DNA from: Triops longicaudatus
Lineage: Eukaryota > Arthropoda > Branchiopoda > Notostraca > Triopsidae
DNA: 64,000 nt
Direction: 5' to 3'
NCBI GenBank assembly: GCA_022885665.1
Contig: JAGQDJ010000101.1
Coordinates: 248,001-312,000, forward strand
Below the pieces are notes generated by a model that was given only the letters and a program-made list of their open reading frames with translations, searched no databases and was not told where the DNA came from. Of the stretch, positions 37,886-49,744 are shown piece by piece; within the stretch, counting starts at the first letter, position 1, and each line of letters starts with the position of its first letter. The position numbers and the translations under genes were made by a program.

Positions 37886-38390
37886 CTAACAATGGAAACC
37901 TTGTCCTTTGTTTTGGGGTCCCGTTTTTGTTCCTGGTTCTGGAGCGGGTTTAGTCCCTTCAGGGGTGCCTGGCGTTGGAGATTCTGAAGTAGAAGACATT
38001 TTTATAAACCCACGACCCCGAGGCATTTCGAAAGCATTTACCAGTTTGGGCTTTCTGGCATGGTTGGACATTGGGGGTTCCTTGTTTGTCATTTTCGGAT
38101 AAATCAATAACTTCAGGAAACTGCTTTTTCTGTCCCTCTTTATCTGATGACGCTGTTGAGGGACGTCGTCGTCTTCGTTTGCTTTGCCTTCCGGGCGAAA
38201 CTATAGGTTCTAGTTGTTCAGGCAAGCCTAAATCCTCTAATAACTGTATTTCTTCATCTTCCTTAAGCTGCGAAGCTTGCTTGACATTGGCAACTCGACC
38301 CTTCGCACGTGGCTTCTGACGTCCGCATGCGTAAGGTGACGTATGAATGTGAGATTCTCTTTCTTCGTGATGGTGACGAATTGGAGGCAT
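37886..38390 (-). CDS. Small charged protein of unknown function
   Basis: Two exons, 38042-38390 and 37886-37983, separated by a 58-bp intron (CTG|GTAAAT ... TTCTACTTCAG|AA). The intron resolves what otherwise looks like a frameshift between two overlapping frames. The product is 148 aa. It starts MPPIRHHHEERESHIHT, then SPYACGRQKPRAKGR, an acidic helix (KEDEEIQLLEDLGLPEQLE), a polybasic run (SKRRRRRPS; likely nuclear localisation), a SUMO-interaction-like EVIDLSEND and a Pro/Thr/Gly-rich tail. I do not recognise the family. The stop lies 197 bp before the DNAJB6-like ATG on the same strand. A potential donor (CAAG|GTTTCC) 14 nt before the stop would fuse it in frame to the DnaJ exon. Confidence 0.65.
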
Positions 38391-41300
38391 TCCGATACTT
38401 TGTCCGTTTAGTAGTGTGTCTACAACTAATAGCAATTCCTATTCCCGTTTATTTCAAACTACCGGAAATGGGAAAATAGGTATACTAAAATACCAGGAAC
38501 CGCTACAGAACCGTCGTTCCGAAACGTCGGTTTCACACGAAAGATCCTCAGGGTAACAACACCGATCTATTACCAAGAACACAACCTGTATAAACTAAGT
38601 GAACAACCCAACACCGAACACTTTTTGATAAGCTGAAGAAAACGTAACAATGGAACTTTACGTTATACTACTAGCCCTACTAGCGGGTCTGTAACACGTG
38701 AGGCAATACCAAAACACGCCGGAATAACATGTTTCCAGACCTTTCTGTCAAACTCTAAGCTCCGCCTTCAAACTGCTCGCGGCATCTCGTGAGTTTGAGG
38801 CGTCTCAACAATGGTATGAGAACTGCCACCCCCGATTACGCGAAAACTGCCAAATTAACACAACCAAAGTGTAACAATACGACTTGAAAATAAAATAAGT
38901 GTAGAGTTCCTATTTTATCAACCGGTGGAGCCAGAGTGGAGTAGACAGCCAAATTAGTTAACGAGAACAAGGGTTTCGCGCATTCGGAATATTTTAGAAA
39001 AATTCAAAGCAAAATAATCGAAAAAACGTATTTGTTATACTTAGGTTATTTTTCTAAGATCATCGTAGTGTATCTCATATTATCCATGACCAAATACTTC
39101 GAAACAAAACACAAAAATCCATCGTTAACGAAGACATTTTTTGCAAAGGTGGTTGACATAGTCGGGGTTTGACAAAAAAAAGGTTCTACTGTAAAAGTAA
39201 GTCCAGTCGCATAAAGAAAAATTGAGTACAAAGTTATTATTTGACTACCTGTTGTCCGTGGGAAGGGAAGGAAGGGGTGGAAATAGGTTGTAATAAATGA
39301 CGCCAGAAACCATGTTAATATTTATCATAATGTAAGAACAATGGTAACATAATAAAATAACATTAACCTGCTTCAATATTTTCATTAAAAGGTCGTTCGC
39401 CTGTTTTCATTTTTACGGTCAATGTAAATATCCAACAATTTCAGAAAAGACTCCCTAAGTAAAACATGTTACAAACCAGCGACTGAAAGGCTTAAATGCT
39501 ATTTTACACAAGCAATTTGACATGAGGTACAGACATACGAACACTTGGATAAGATAAACAAATGAGGCACTCAACCGTTAAAAATCTTTTACTCTGATAT
39601 TTCAATTTCTTCCTTCGAACAACTTATTTGCATAGTCCAATCTTTCCTTTGCACAAAGTGGCTCACTGAATAGCAGTGGCACTTTCTCTCGCTAGAGAGG
39701 TATAATTCAAAACATAGGCAAGCTACCGAAAAATAGGCAAATGTTGCACTTCGCTCGTAAGCGCCATATGGAACTTTATATTCATTTTAATGAATACAAC
39801 TTTATTGTGAGAGATTTCTGTGTAATATAAGTGTCTACTGATTACCGATTAAACGAAACGTTTTCAGGCTCTAACTTCATGCAAATATAAAAATAAAACC
39901 TTAAATAGTCCCTATTTCCAACTTTACAAGTATAAAATCGTCAACAAGGCCCTTGTTGCGACTCTAATCCACAGAAAGGATAGCAAGGCGTGTAAAACCG
40001 CACTATCGAAAGTCCCGCGATTTTCGGGCGCAAAGACGAAACCCTGCTGTGTTATCATGTTGGGCGTCTATGCGACATGTAAAGGTTTTGCATTTCGCTG
40101 CTATTAACTTTCACCCTAGTAACTCAACATTATGTAACACGACTGTGCTTTGTTTTCTCGCCTCGAATTTTTGACTCGGATAAAAAAAAACGAGGGCTCC
40201 TTTCCATTGACGCTAAAGTTGACTGGTCTGAGTCCGCATGCTTAGTAGAGAAAAAAATCTAAACTCAGCCCCTTAAATTCTAACACTACAGCATTTCTAC
40301 GAGAATTGACAGGAGAGAACGTAGATTCCCTTGAGTTCAGAACGACGTTCAGGAAGAGCTTAATTATGACATGTGGTTAATTAAGTGGATTAGTAGCTTT
40401 CAGCTAGGGATTCTCTGACTTCTGGAAAACACACGGCTGGAGATCAGACTAAATGACATAACTAGACTTGATCGAAGAGAAGCAAAAGGTTGCTGGTGTA
40501 CGAGGAACCGAAAGACGTGCTTATGGAACTTATTAGAAAGGATGCCTATGTGCCTAAGTAAACTAATAACTTTCAGTGACAAAGCTAGTATTAGTCACAT
40601 GAGCACCTTATTATTTTCTTAACGATGTTGCTTGAAGACAATGTACTACAGTTCCCATGCAAAAATTATTGTCACCACTGTTTCAAGTTGGAACTCGTCT
40701 CTGTTACTCACACAAAAGTCTCTTTGCTTTACACGAATCTCTTATTCGAACAAAACAGATTCTAATATAATATAGCCTCAGAAAACGAGGATTTTTCGGA
40801 CTCCAAAAAAAAGACTTTGGAGGCTGAACTTCTGCAGAACGATAATTAACATGAAACAAAATACTTTTTTTACGCGAAACACTGGTTCTTGGCTAAGGAT
40901 GGAAACATACTATACTTCGAATTACGTTAACCTTTACTCCAAAAAGACCTGCTAAACAAACCTTCATCGCAAGCTGAACCTTCTCCGGGGAAACCACATT
41001 AACCAACTAAAGGACTAACCTTGTCCTTCACAGAAAAATACCTTAAGAATGTGGGCCATGAATTGGCAAGGGAAAATACACTGTTTAGCAATAGCCTACT
41101 GAACAACCACAATTTTTATGCTGCGGTTTCCGAGGCCTTGCTAAAAGTGAAACCATATTCCCTGCGGCGCAATAAAACATTGCTCACAAGTTTTGCTAAA
41201 AGCAAAAGTATTCAAAGGCACGCTAAAAAGAAAATGGGCAACTAACTCTTTGTGCCCATATCTGTAGGGACGGGAAGAACTGGGTCCCTGAACGTCCATG

Positions 41301-44138
41301 TATGGCAACGCTATTTTGACCTTCGACTTTCGACGTCTCCCTTAAAACTCGAAAAACCGCGTCGAGACGAAACCAGTCCCCCATATATGCAACAAGAGGA
41401 AGGAATAACACTGCTTTAAAACCTTATAGATTGTCTGACAATAACGTTATGACTTAAAAAAGAACCTTAAAAGGCAAGCGGGTGTTATGATAACCTTAGC
41501 ACAACTGCGAAACAGTTGGCTTGCTGTGCGGAAAGCTAGCTACACTTTTTTTTTAATTCTCTCCCTTGCGTCTCAAGTCCCCTTATGACGTCACAGACTC
41601 TTAGCACGTTGAGAAAAACCACTTCCCCATAGATTTTTCAACAAAATTGCCTTCCTAAGAGTTCTAAAGATGATTTTTGTTCCCCACGCGCGTCTTGGAG
41701 ACAAAGCTAGGAAAAAGAAGGCTTTCTGACGAGTTATCTCTTTCGACAATAGGTTTTTGATAAACTTTTCCGAGAACCTCCATTCAATAAACAGCGTTAA
41801 GTATACAGGAACCAATTAACGGACACCATAGAAGGCCGGCACTACGGACTTCGCCGGGTCTTTTTTTGTATCCGTATGTGTGTTATGAGCCTCCTTTCAG
41901 GGAACGTGCAGCCAAGGAAGCTTAACCGTCCATCAAAGGCGCATAAAAAACGATATTGTCTACGATCCGGGAATAGCTAAGCGCGCTAGCACAACTTGTG
42001 CGCGCTTCCACCAATGGGACTTTTTAATCAATTCTCGTCACATTTTTAGGGATATTCAGGGCAAGGTAACGAACACGCTGTAACTTTTGCGTGGAAAATA
42101 AAACTTTTCTTGTACTTTTCTAGCCGTTATCCAAGTCCACAGCTAAGAATAGTATACTCTCTCACCTACGCTAGTAAAATAAAGGGCATTTAGCCAAGAT
42201 TTGTTAAACATTACAACATTTAAATGTACTTCAAAGCCCCCACTGGGTGAGTAAACCATATACTTTTAGGAAGCTCACTATTATCTGACGCACACATAAA
42301 TAAACCACATTTACACATGCACGTATACGCTACCTGGAATATCACAATTAACGTGTAAATCCCACTGGACAAGTTTCGCTAGCACTCGACTTGAACGAAC
42401 ATGGTTTTGTGAGGTGTATTTTTGCAAAAGTTGGACGGTAAAATCGGAAGGATCTTGTTGTGTAACAGTGTTGTTTTTAGCAAAAAGATTTTCCCCCACT
42501 TCCGTACGTTATTGTGAAACAGTTCGAGCGTCAGAACCGGAGGTTCTCCCAAGACTAGCCAAACGTAAGCAAAGCCACAAGCCAGACACACGCAAAACCA
42601 GGCTCTGTCTTCTACTCTATCTCTTCGTCAGCCTTTTCCTTATTTTCAAGGGTAGTTTGTGTGCAACATGCAACACTAGCCATGCCAAAACTATGACACC
42701 TTTCTAAGTGCGTATCGAAATACGAGCGCAACTATGGTTTGCATTGCACAATTAATGATCAAACAGCTATGTTAGATAACAAAGAGATAAAAGACTAAGA
42801 TTTTATTATTTATGAGGAAGTTTAGCAAGCCGCATACTGAAATATAGTTTCTCTATGTAACGTAAGCAAATACTGTCAAAATACCTTCTAATTGCTGAAG
42901 ACATTTGAGTGGGGATAGAAAACCGCAAGTGTTTGTTTTGTTAATACGCAAATTGCATGCGAGTAAACAATGTCACATAAATTGAGGTAGAATCTTACTT
43001 ACGAGTTTAAGCAACTTGGCAATAATTTGCAGGTGCACTTAAAATTTGCATTAAACCTCCAAAACGCACTAATAAACAAAGCATACAGTCCTCTGAGTAC
43101 AGTTGTGCCTCTGAATCCTCGTGTAATGAGTCACAAAGCTAATAGATGGCAGCCTGTCGCAAAAGGACAGTTGTAAAATAAATTCACAAAAAGAAATAAA
43201 GAAAATAAAAAGGCTACCTGCGCCGCGGTGTGGTTTAGTAAGCAACACCCCTATCTAGCGGGATACTTAAATTGTGCGAAGCGTTCGAAGCTTTCGACAT
43301 TTTGGCATGTACTCCATGATACTCACTTTACAGAAGGAATAAAATTGTCTTAAGAACTAAAGGCGCGATTTAGAGAATACATGATCCCTAAATGTAAAGA
43401 TCAGATTATGTTTCGTTTTCCGCAGAACACTTGGGAGCCATTCCGCAAGGGATGACACGCGTGCAATAAATTCAATTTACGGAATGGGCGCGGGCCTTTG
43501 TACCGTGTCAAGCGATGCTCGGAAAAGAGGACAAAGCACAAAAAGGAATATTACAAGTGCTTTTTTTTTAGCTTGTTGGTTGTGTTCCCTGTGGTGACGT
43601 AACCTAAGTGCTTCTGTGTGAATCTTAATCTTAAGATGCAAGTTTTGTCAGGCGATTTCCTGCAAAAGTTATTCACAAATGCAAGTATTATTTCAATGTA
43701 ATTGATTAACTCCATACTAGATAAACATAATATTAGCTAATACAATGAAATACGCAATAATTAGAAATGCGTTGTCTTGGGAGCTGCGAATATAGGATCC
43801 CATTAACAAGCTGGCATGCGTTCATAAAGACGTTTACTATATTTTTTTTCACGCTACGAGATCGTTTTACTACGAATTCCTCATTGTAAAACAAGCGGGA
43901 AAAATGTCGCGCTCGTAAGCGAAGGAGGAGCACTGAAGCTTGGCTGTGACCCGAACCATTTTGCTCAGGACTAGGACTAGAGTAACCCGCAAAACCGCTC
44001 TTTTGGGGCCACAGAGTTTTAACATCGTACATCTGGGATATCTCAAGTTTCAGTCTGGTGCATTTTCGTATTGCTGACAGGCTTTACTTGGTGTTAATGT
44101 TTTGTTGATTTTCTTGTCGTTCACACGCGTTTCCTACA
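38391..44138. other. Intergenic, about 5.7 kb
   Basis: AT-rich. Open frames at 41021-41245 (plus) and 43733-44032 (minus) have no recognisable motif. It contains a GC-rich imperfect hairpin at 41979-42007. A GGTTCTACTGTAAAA stretch near 39181 resembles one transposon terminus without a partner. No gene is supported. Confidence 0.5.
41979..42007. repeat. GC-rich bulged hairpin
   Basis: AAGCGCGC-TAG-CACAA, a one-base loop C, then TTGTGCGCGCTT. This is a 13-bp stem with a 3-nt bulge in otherwise AT-rich intergenic DNA. Confidence 0.7.
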
Positions 44139-44915
44139 ATGCAGCACCACAAGATATTCCTTTTGATTCTCCTTACTTCCTATTGCGCCTTTTTGGGTAA
44201 GTACTATTGAGCAAATTTTTCGCAATACCTCTACTATTAGAATTACTGTAGTATTTACGTTACTATTCTTGAAGAGCTTTATCGTGAAGCTACATTTAGT
44301 TGCCACAATAAGTGTGCGCAAGACATTCCGATACCTAGCAATCTTGCGTCAAGGAGCAACGAATCTTAAAATCGGAACTTCGCTTCAAGGAAACAAAATA
44401 TTGATATTGCTACTATTATTGATATAGTAGAGTTTCTTTTACAATGTTGCTTGTTGAACATTCTAGGAAATGCCTGTGAAGAAAATCGGGTACGACAGGG
44501 TTGCAGAATCCGTGAGGGGAATTGTTTATGCGGAGCCGGCTGCGACACAGAATATCGTTACGCCAATAAGCGTGAATGCGATGCGGCGCTCAGGGGTAAG
44601 GACCCCCAGAAAATGGGGATAAAGTAATACGTTCATCTCACTCATATCTCGCTTGTGAACAGGAAACGGCAACGATAACTGTACACCCAATCCATGTTTA
44701 AACGGAGGGTCGTGCCTACAGACTTTGAACGGGCCTCGGTTTACATGTCTTTGCGTTGGAACGGGTTTCTATGGTGATCGGTGTGACAAAGGTGAACCCT
44801 AAATTTAACCAGATATTAACCGGGTTTATATGACCTTGTACTTCTAGTGTGTCTTTCACGTAAACAATTCCGGAAGATGGGCCAATCCATGCCTTATGAA
44901 TGCATCGTTGTCTAA
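44139..44915 (+). CDS. Small secreted EGF-domain protein
   Basis: Exons: 44139-44196, 44467-44595, 44663-44791 and 44848-44915, all joined in phase 1, giving 127 aa. Residues 1-20 form a signal peptide (HKIFLLILLTSYCAFL). A cysteine-rich module of about 43 residues follows, with six Cys (CRIREGNCLCGAGC at its core). Then comes one complete EGF-like domain: CTPNPCLNGGSCLQ, then CLCVGTGFYGDRC, with the usual six Cys and the GxG.xC ending. The last exon adds a short basic tail ending YECIVV with one unpaired Cys. There is no transmembrane segment, so it should be secreted. One exon per module and the uniform phase 1 are typical of extracellular modular proteins. It could be a signalling ligand or a matrix protein; the exact family is not recognised. 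Confidence 0.82.
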
Positions 44916-45394
44916 GAAAAAAAAAAAGAACTCGCCCTTCAATCACTTTCTGTTTATCAGATCGCTTTCCACCACTGCCTCTCAGCTTACCCTACTTACT
45001 TTAGGCATGATTGTCGATGCACAGCCAGTAAAAATACTCTGAAATCGTTTTGCGTTACTTGTTAACTACAAACTTTCCAAAGCCAACAAGTTGTGAGAAA
45101 ACATTTCACACGCCTTTCAATGAGGACCACGTTCTGATATTTTCATGTTTTTCTGTTACACTTTGTATTCTATCAAATGATGTTTCCTATTAGTTCAAGT
45201 TTGGAATACACGTTTCTATATATAAACATGGATGGTACTGTCTAAAACAGGGAATGTTGGGACATGATACGGCAGAAGGATTGTTGACATCTGGAAGAGG
45301 ACTTCCTGCCGATAAGGAGTTAAGTGCATAGGCCTCTATCCTGCATTGGCTGTGTTCATATACAATGTAAAAAAAAAAGAATTCAAAACAAATA
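44916..45394. other. Spacer between convergent EGF-protein and otopetrin genes
   Basis: Holds the two 3'UTRs. There is an A-rich run directly after the EGF-protein stop and a short A-run near 45368. No clear AATAAA is seen for either gene. Confidence 0.45.
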
Positions 45395-48300
45395 TTATGA
45401 TTCTTTCGTCCTATACGAATTCTTCCACACTTCGACGAGAACGACAGCACTGTGGAAGCGATAGAACACCACGAGGGGCAAAGATATTCTTGAAACCACC
45501 CCCCACGTGAGGAAACCGTAGAATGAAAACTGGAGTTCCTGCGTCATCCAATGATGGGTCATGAACATGTCCAACAACCAAATGGTAATGTTGGCGAAAA
45601 GCAGAAACGTCACAATTTGACGACCGGGTTTGAACAACATTTGACGACGTGTAACGCAATGTCGTTTAGTTATCTCTGCAATAAACATCCCTTGCAGAGT
45701 GACTTGTGCGAGCATCAACAGACTGTGCAAGAACGTCATAATGTGCCTGGGTTCCGTTAAGTTGATACCGCCAACGATGAGGCCAAACACGGAGAACATA
45801 TACACGCCACAAATGGCGACGTTGTTCAAAATAATGTCCAAGTTGAGAGTACTCTGCTCTAGAACGGATAATTGAGACAGCTGCACAAAACCGATGCATG
45901 TAACGATCGACGCCAACGACAACGCCGCGATTTGCGTGCCGGTACAGATCCAGTATAACTGGTCGTTCTCTTCTCCATTCTCTTTCATAACGAAGAAAAT
46001 GATCAGGACAATAATGCCGCCTACTAAGCACAGCAAACCGAGGAATAAGCCTTTGCTGGAGTTTTGGCAATCCACTTTCCATTGACTTCGCAACAGGTAC
46101 CGATCCAATGTTCCCGAGTCCATCGATTTCTTGGTAGGCAACTTCCGGGCTTTGGGCACGATCTTGGCACCTCCAACGTTTCGCCATAGAACGAACGCGA
46201 CGCTCGCGGCAATCAAACCGAAGTGAACTTCAAACTTCAACCTAAAGAAACGCACGATACATCATCGAGAGAGATTCAATAAAGAAAGAAAAAGAAGTTT
46301 ACTTGTATTCAACCAGATAAGGAAGTAAATGTGGCATAGCAGAATACCAGATCTTCCCCAGGGTATTGTTGTTAAAACACTGGTATAATGTGACCATTTG
46401 CATGATATGGGAATCAGAAATAGGAACGTAGCTTGCGTTGCAGGGCATGTTATATGCAGCTCCAGCTACAATAGAAGAATTTTAAATAAGTTCTCCCTAC
46501 TACGTAAGATACGAAATACCCGTGGCATAGTCGATACTGCTAGATAATCCGGCTAATACGTCTTCATTGGCATCCTCGTAGGCGTAGTCATCAGTTGCGT
46601 AAGGTGGGTACGATCTTTGGTGCAACTCCCTGCCGTGCAAAGCATTGACCTTGGAACCAGGCAGGATGTCGTGGACTCCAAGATGATATTTGTGATGTAG
46701 TAAATGCAGCCATTCGTTGGCTGATTCCCATACCACTGTGCGTACCCAGAGCGCAATGTTAGTTGCTACCAAGTGCATGAAACCGAATCGCGCTACCACG
46801 CCGAATCTTTCCACCAAAACCTAGAAGAATAAACAATAACGACAAAATTAAGAAAATTGTTGTTATCATTCGTTTTAAATACGCAACTGCGGGCTTTTTA
46901 CCTCCGAGTTGACGAATAGGAAGTGCATTTGCAAAAACGTAAATAGAGCTTGTAAAATTGGTATAGCGTAGATAACTTCTTCGACACAACTCCCTTCTAA
47001 CGTACTCTGCATCGCAATCTCCAGGCCGTTAAAAATGAGCGTCGCCAGACCAAATACTGAAAGAAAAACAATAACGTTACATTTTTCGCTCCGAGTTAAG
47101 AACGAATAAAACAAAACTTACCGAGCGCTCCAACACGGAGATAAAACGAGGATCTCGGTATATTTGACTTAGAGATGTGCGCTCGTTTTAGAGTGCCAAA
47201 TGACGACATTGAACCAATTTCAGGATCAGCGGTCAGATTCTCTCTGGAACTAGTTAATTTCGGGCACTGGTCCAATAGAAGCGAGATGTACACGCAAATT
47301 ATAGCTGCGATCGATCCTACGAACAGATACACGAGGTACACGCTCTAGGAAGAGAGAATGGTGTCATGAACTTCTCCCGTGTCGAAAACTCTTTCTTGGT
47401 ACGCTTACTTGTAATGTCAGTGGTGTAACCGAGTTATCCATAACTTCTGTTATACAGAACGCTAGCATGATTATGACAATCATTTTACCGTACATTGAAC
47501 TTAAGGATACCCAAAGTGGACCACTAGTAACATACAATATATGAATTAAAGGGCCGGAGAGAAAGAAGGATGCTATAGGGCAGTTTGTGTCCTACTTACA
47601 ACGCTGTGCGCTCGTCTCCGGCGGTTCCATAGATATTTTCAGGTTTACCAGCTTCCTTATCCCCAGTACCAGCATTAGATGGTAGGTCAGGGTTGGGTTC
47701 CGATTTCAGCTGTTTTAGCTTTTTCTTCTCTTTGTCCTTTTTGTCATGGCGATCCATCCATGGTTTCTTACTAAGCGAGGCAATGGTATCACGATCGCTC
47801 GGATCGCCGGCATCAGGGTCGGGTTGGGCGCTGGTATTGAGACCGATGGTACTCGGTAAGTTACCGTCTAAACTGTCACGTTCTGGCTGATCAACATAGG
47901 CTGCAAATAGGAAAAATACAACATTCATTGCTTTAATTCTTCAGTATTTTTTTTTTAACAGATGGGACTCAATAACTTCAAGTTGGACTCTCATTGCAGC
48001 ATCGAATATAGTATAACTGTGCAAATATTTCCGACTTCAGGCCAAGACACATGTTCACACATTGACCTAGAGGTAACGATCGGCAGTGACCAGCAGCGCG
48101 TTATACGACATCTTAACGAAGATTCGTGAAAAAAGAAACTGCCTGAGCGCTAATTTTATTGACAATAATTTGTCAGTCGAAATGCAGACCAGCTATTTAA
48201 TTTCATTCCGCATTGGAGTTGTTATTTCTCCCAGAGATAACCACGTGCTCGCCGAACGGCTGAACAAACACATACTGACACGGAACTCACTGTGTGATTT

Positions 48301-49744
48301 CAACGCCACTAGACCCCATTTAGAGTGGCAATGATACCAAACTAACATTATCAAAGCCGTATTAAGGTGGGTGCTTTGACCCTCCTCCTCCCCGAACCAA
48401 AATCCAGGTTACGGCCCTAAATATTACCATACATTTACAAGGATTACCCTAGATTAATTACCATGAAGAGTAACCATAATGCGAACCAACTCAATTCTGG
48501 CTAGCGGTTAACTCAGACGTTTCTTAACCACGCGTTGACTTGTAAGCGGAGCAGCTATTCATATTCCTTGCACGCATACCTCGTTTTACTACGGAAAACT
48601 TTCACCCTAGTTAATCCCATTAATTAAGATTTTAGTGTAATGAAAAGTTTTTTTAAGGAGTACATATAAACAGAGCAGTTACTTATTTTTTATATAAAAA
48701 TATCATACATCTAGAATCTCTTATGTTGGACAAAATTAACCCAATTGTTACTCCGTGTGGGAATAACAATTGGGTTAATTTCAATTAACAAATAACAATT
48801 CGAACGCAGGTTCGCTTTTCGTAGGTTGTTCAGCCTAACTTGCTAATTAGGCTGCTTCTGGAAATAGAGGATTTCAACAGGGAGTAAAAATTGGTTACGC
48901 CTACTATACAATACATTGAACCATGACTAAAGTTTCGAATTGTTTTTTTTTTATGCTTCGTCAGCACTCGTTTAAAGAAAGGAGGAACGACAATAAACGC
49001 TTTTAACGCGCCATATGGAGCTCTTTAGGGTCCGTTTCTATTTTTCCCATTTATGCTAGAAAGATCTAACGGAATTTCTCACCTAGGAAGCGATCAGAGC
49101 ACCGTTGGATTTACCCACACCATTAATTCTTATTAGATTATGTAAAAGGAAAGCTAACAGCAAGCTCAAACAAAACTACGGGACAACTTACACCCCCAGT
49201 GGTTTGGCCACAGCTGTGAGAGCTTTTCTTTGGGCTTCTTGACCTCTTCAAGATTTTTGCCAAGTTGAAAATCAGGAAGTTGCTGACCGTTGGCAGCCAA
49301 CTGAATAACATCATAAATCTGGGGTTTATCGCCCACTTTTTTTATGGGCTTAGCATGATCGCCCAAAGGCACATTGTTGCTACTTTCAGCAGCACTGGCT
49401 TGGGCCGCAGTATGTCTGCGACTACTATGCCTATGCCGATGATGATGATGATGCTTCGGAAGAACTATGCTTTCATTGTTGTTTCGAACGTTCAACTCTT
49501 TCCTGCCTTCGCGACTTTCAAAATTGGCAATAGCTTCTCGGACTGGACTATGAACCGATGAGGCACGATTGGGAGGTTTGCGTTCTCGTTCAACCAAAGG
49601 CTTTTGCAGAATGTCGCTGTTATTCACTTTTGCAGACCGAGGTGGTCGCGGAGGTCGCTTGGCCGCCGCATTTTGCGGCATCAATAGCACTGTCGCATCA
49701 CGATTTCGTCGCGATTCATCCGCTAGCGCACTTTCTGCAGCCAT
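45395..49744 (-). CDS. Otopetrin proton channel with long N-terminal extension
   Basis: Proton-selective channel of the otopetrin family (acid sensing, pH control). Exons: 49192-49744, 47600-47900, 47409-47523, 47122-47344, 46902-47056, 46520-46820, 46303-46465 and 45395-46241, all in phase, giving 885 aa. Residues 1-285 are hydrophilic: a His-rich stretch (KHHHHHRHRHSSRRH, encoded by a GAT/ATG repeat), then Asp/Pro- and Lys-rich segments. The first membrane segment begins LWVSLSSMYGKMIVIIMLAF. Conserved otopetrin blocks are RFGVVARFGFMHLVATNIAL and, at the C-terminus, KPGRQIVTFLLFANITIWLL, FYGFLTWGVVSRISLPLVVF and YRFHSAVVLVEVWKNSYR. The 12-helix body looks complete. The start is the ATG at 49744, with a TATAAAG 86 bp upstream. 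Intron 1 (1.29 kb) contains no exon I can see. Confidence 0.95.
48733..48781. repeat. Perfect 18-bp inverted repeat in otopetrin intron 1
   Basis: AAATTAACCCAATTGTTA, a 13-nt loop, then its exact reverse complement. It is non-coding, lies in the first otopetrin intron, and would form a stable hairpin in the transcript or cruciform DNA. Confidence 0.88.

Noticed and set aside
39170..39200. Transposon terminus (GGTTCTACTGTAAAA)
   Set aside because: No matching inverted end or TA-flanked partner found; a similar string near 3870 is also solitary.
41021..41245. 74-aa plus-strand frame preceded by TTCACAG
   Set aside because: No ATG start, no upstream exon, no recognisable motif.
43733..44032. 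99-aa minus-strand frame head-to-head with the EGF gene
   Set aside because: Only a bare frame; the second half is AT-driven and no motif or splice partner is seen.
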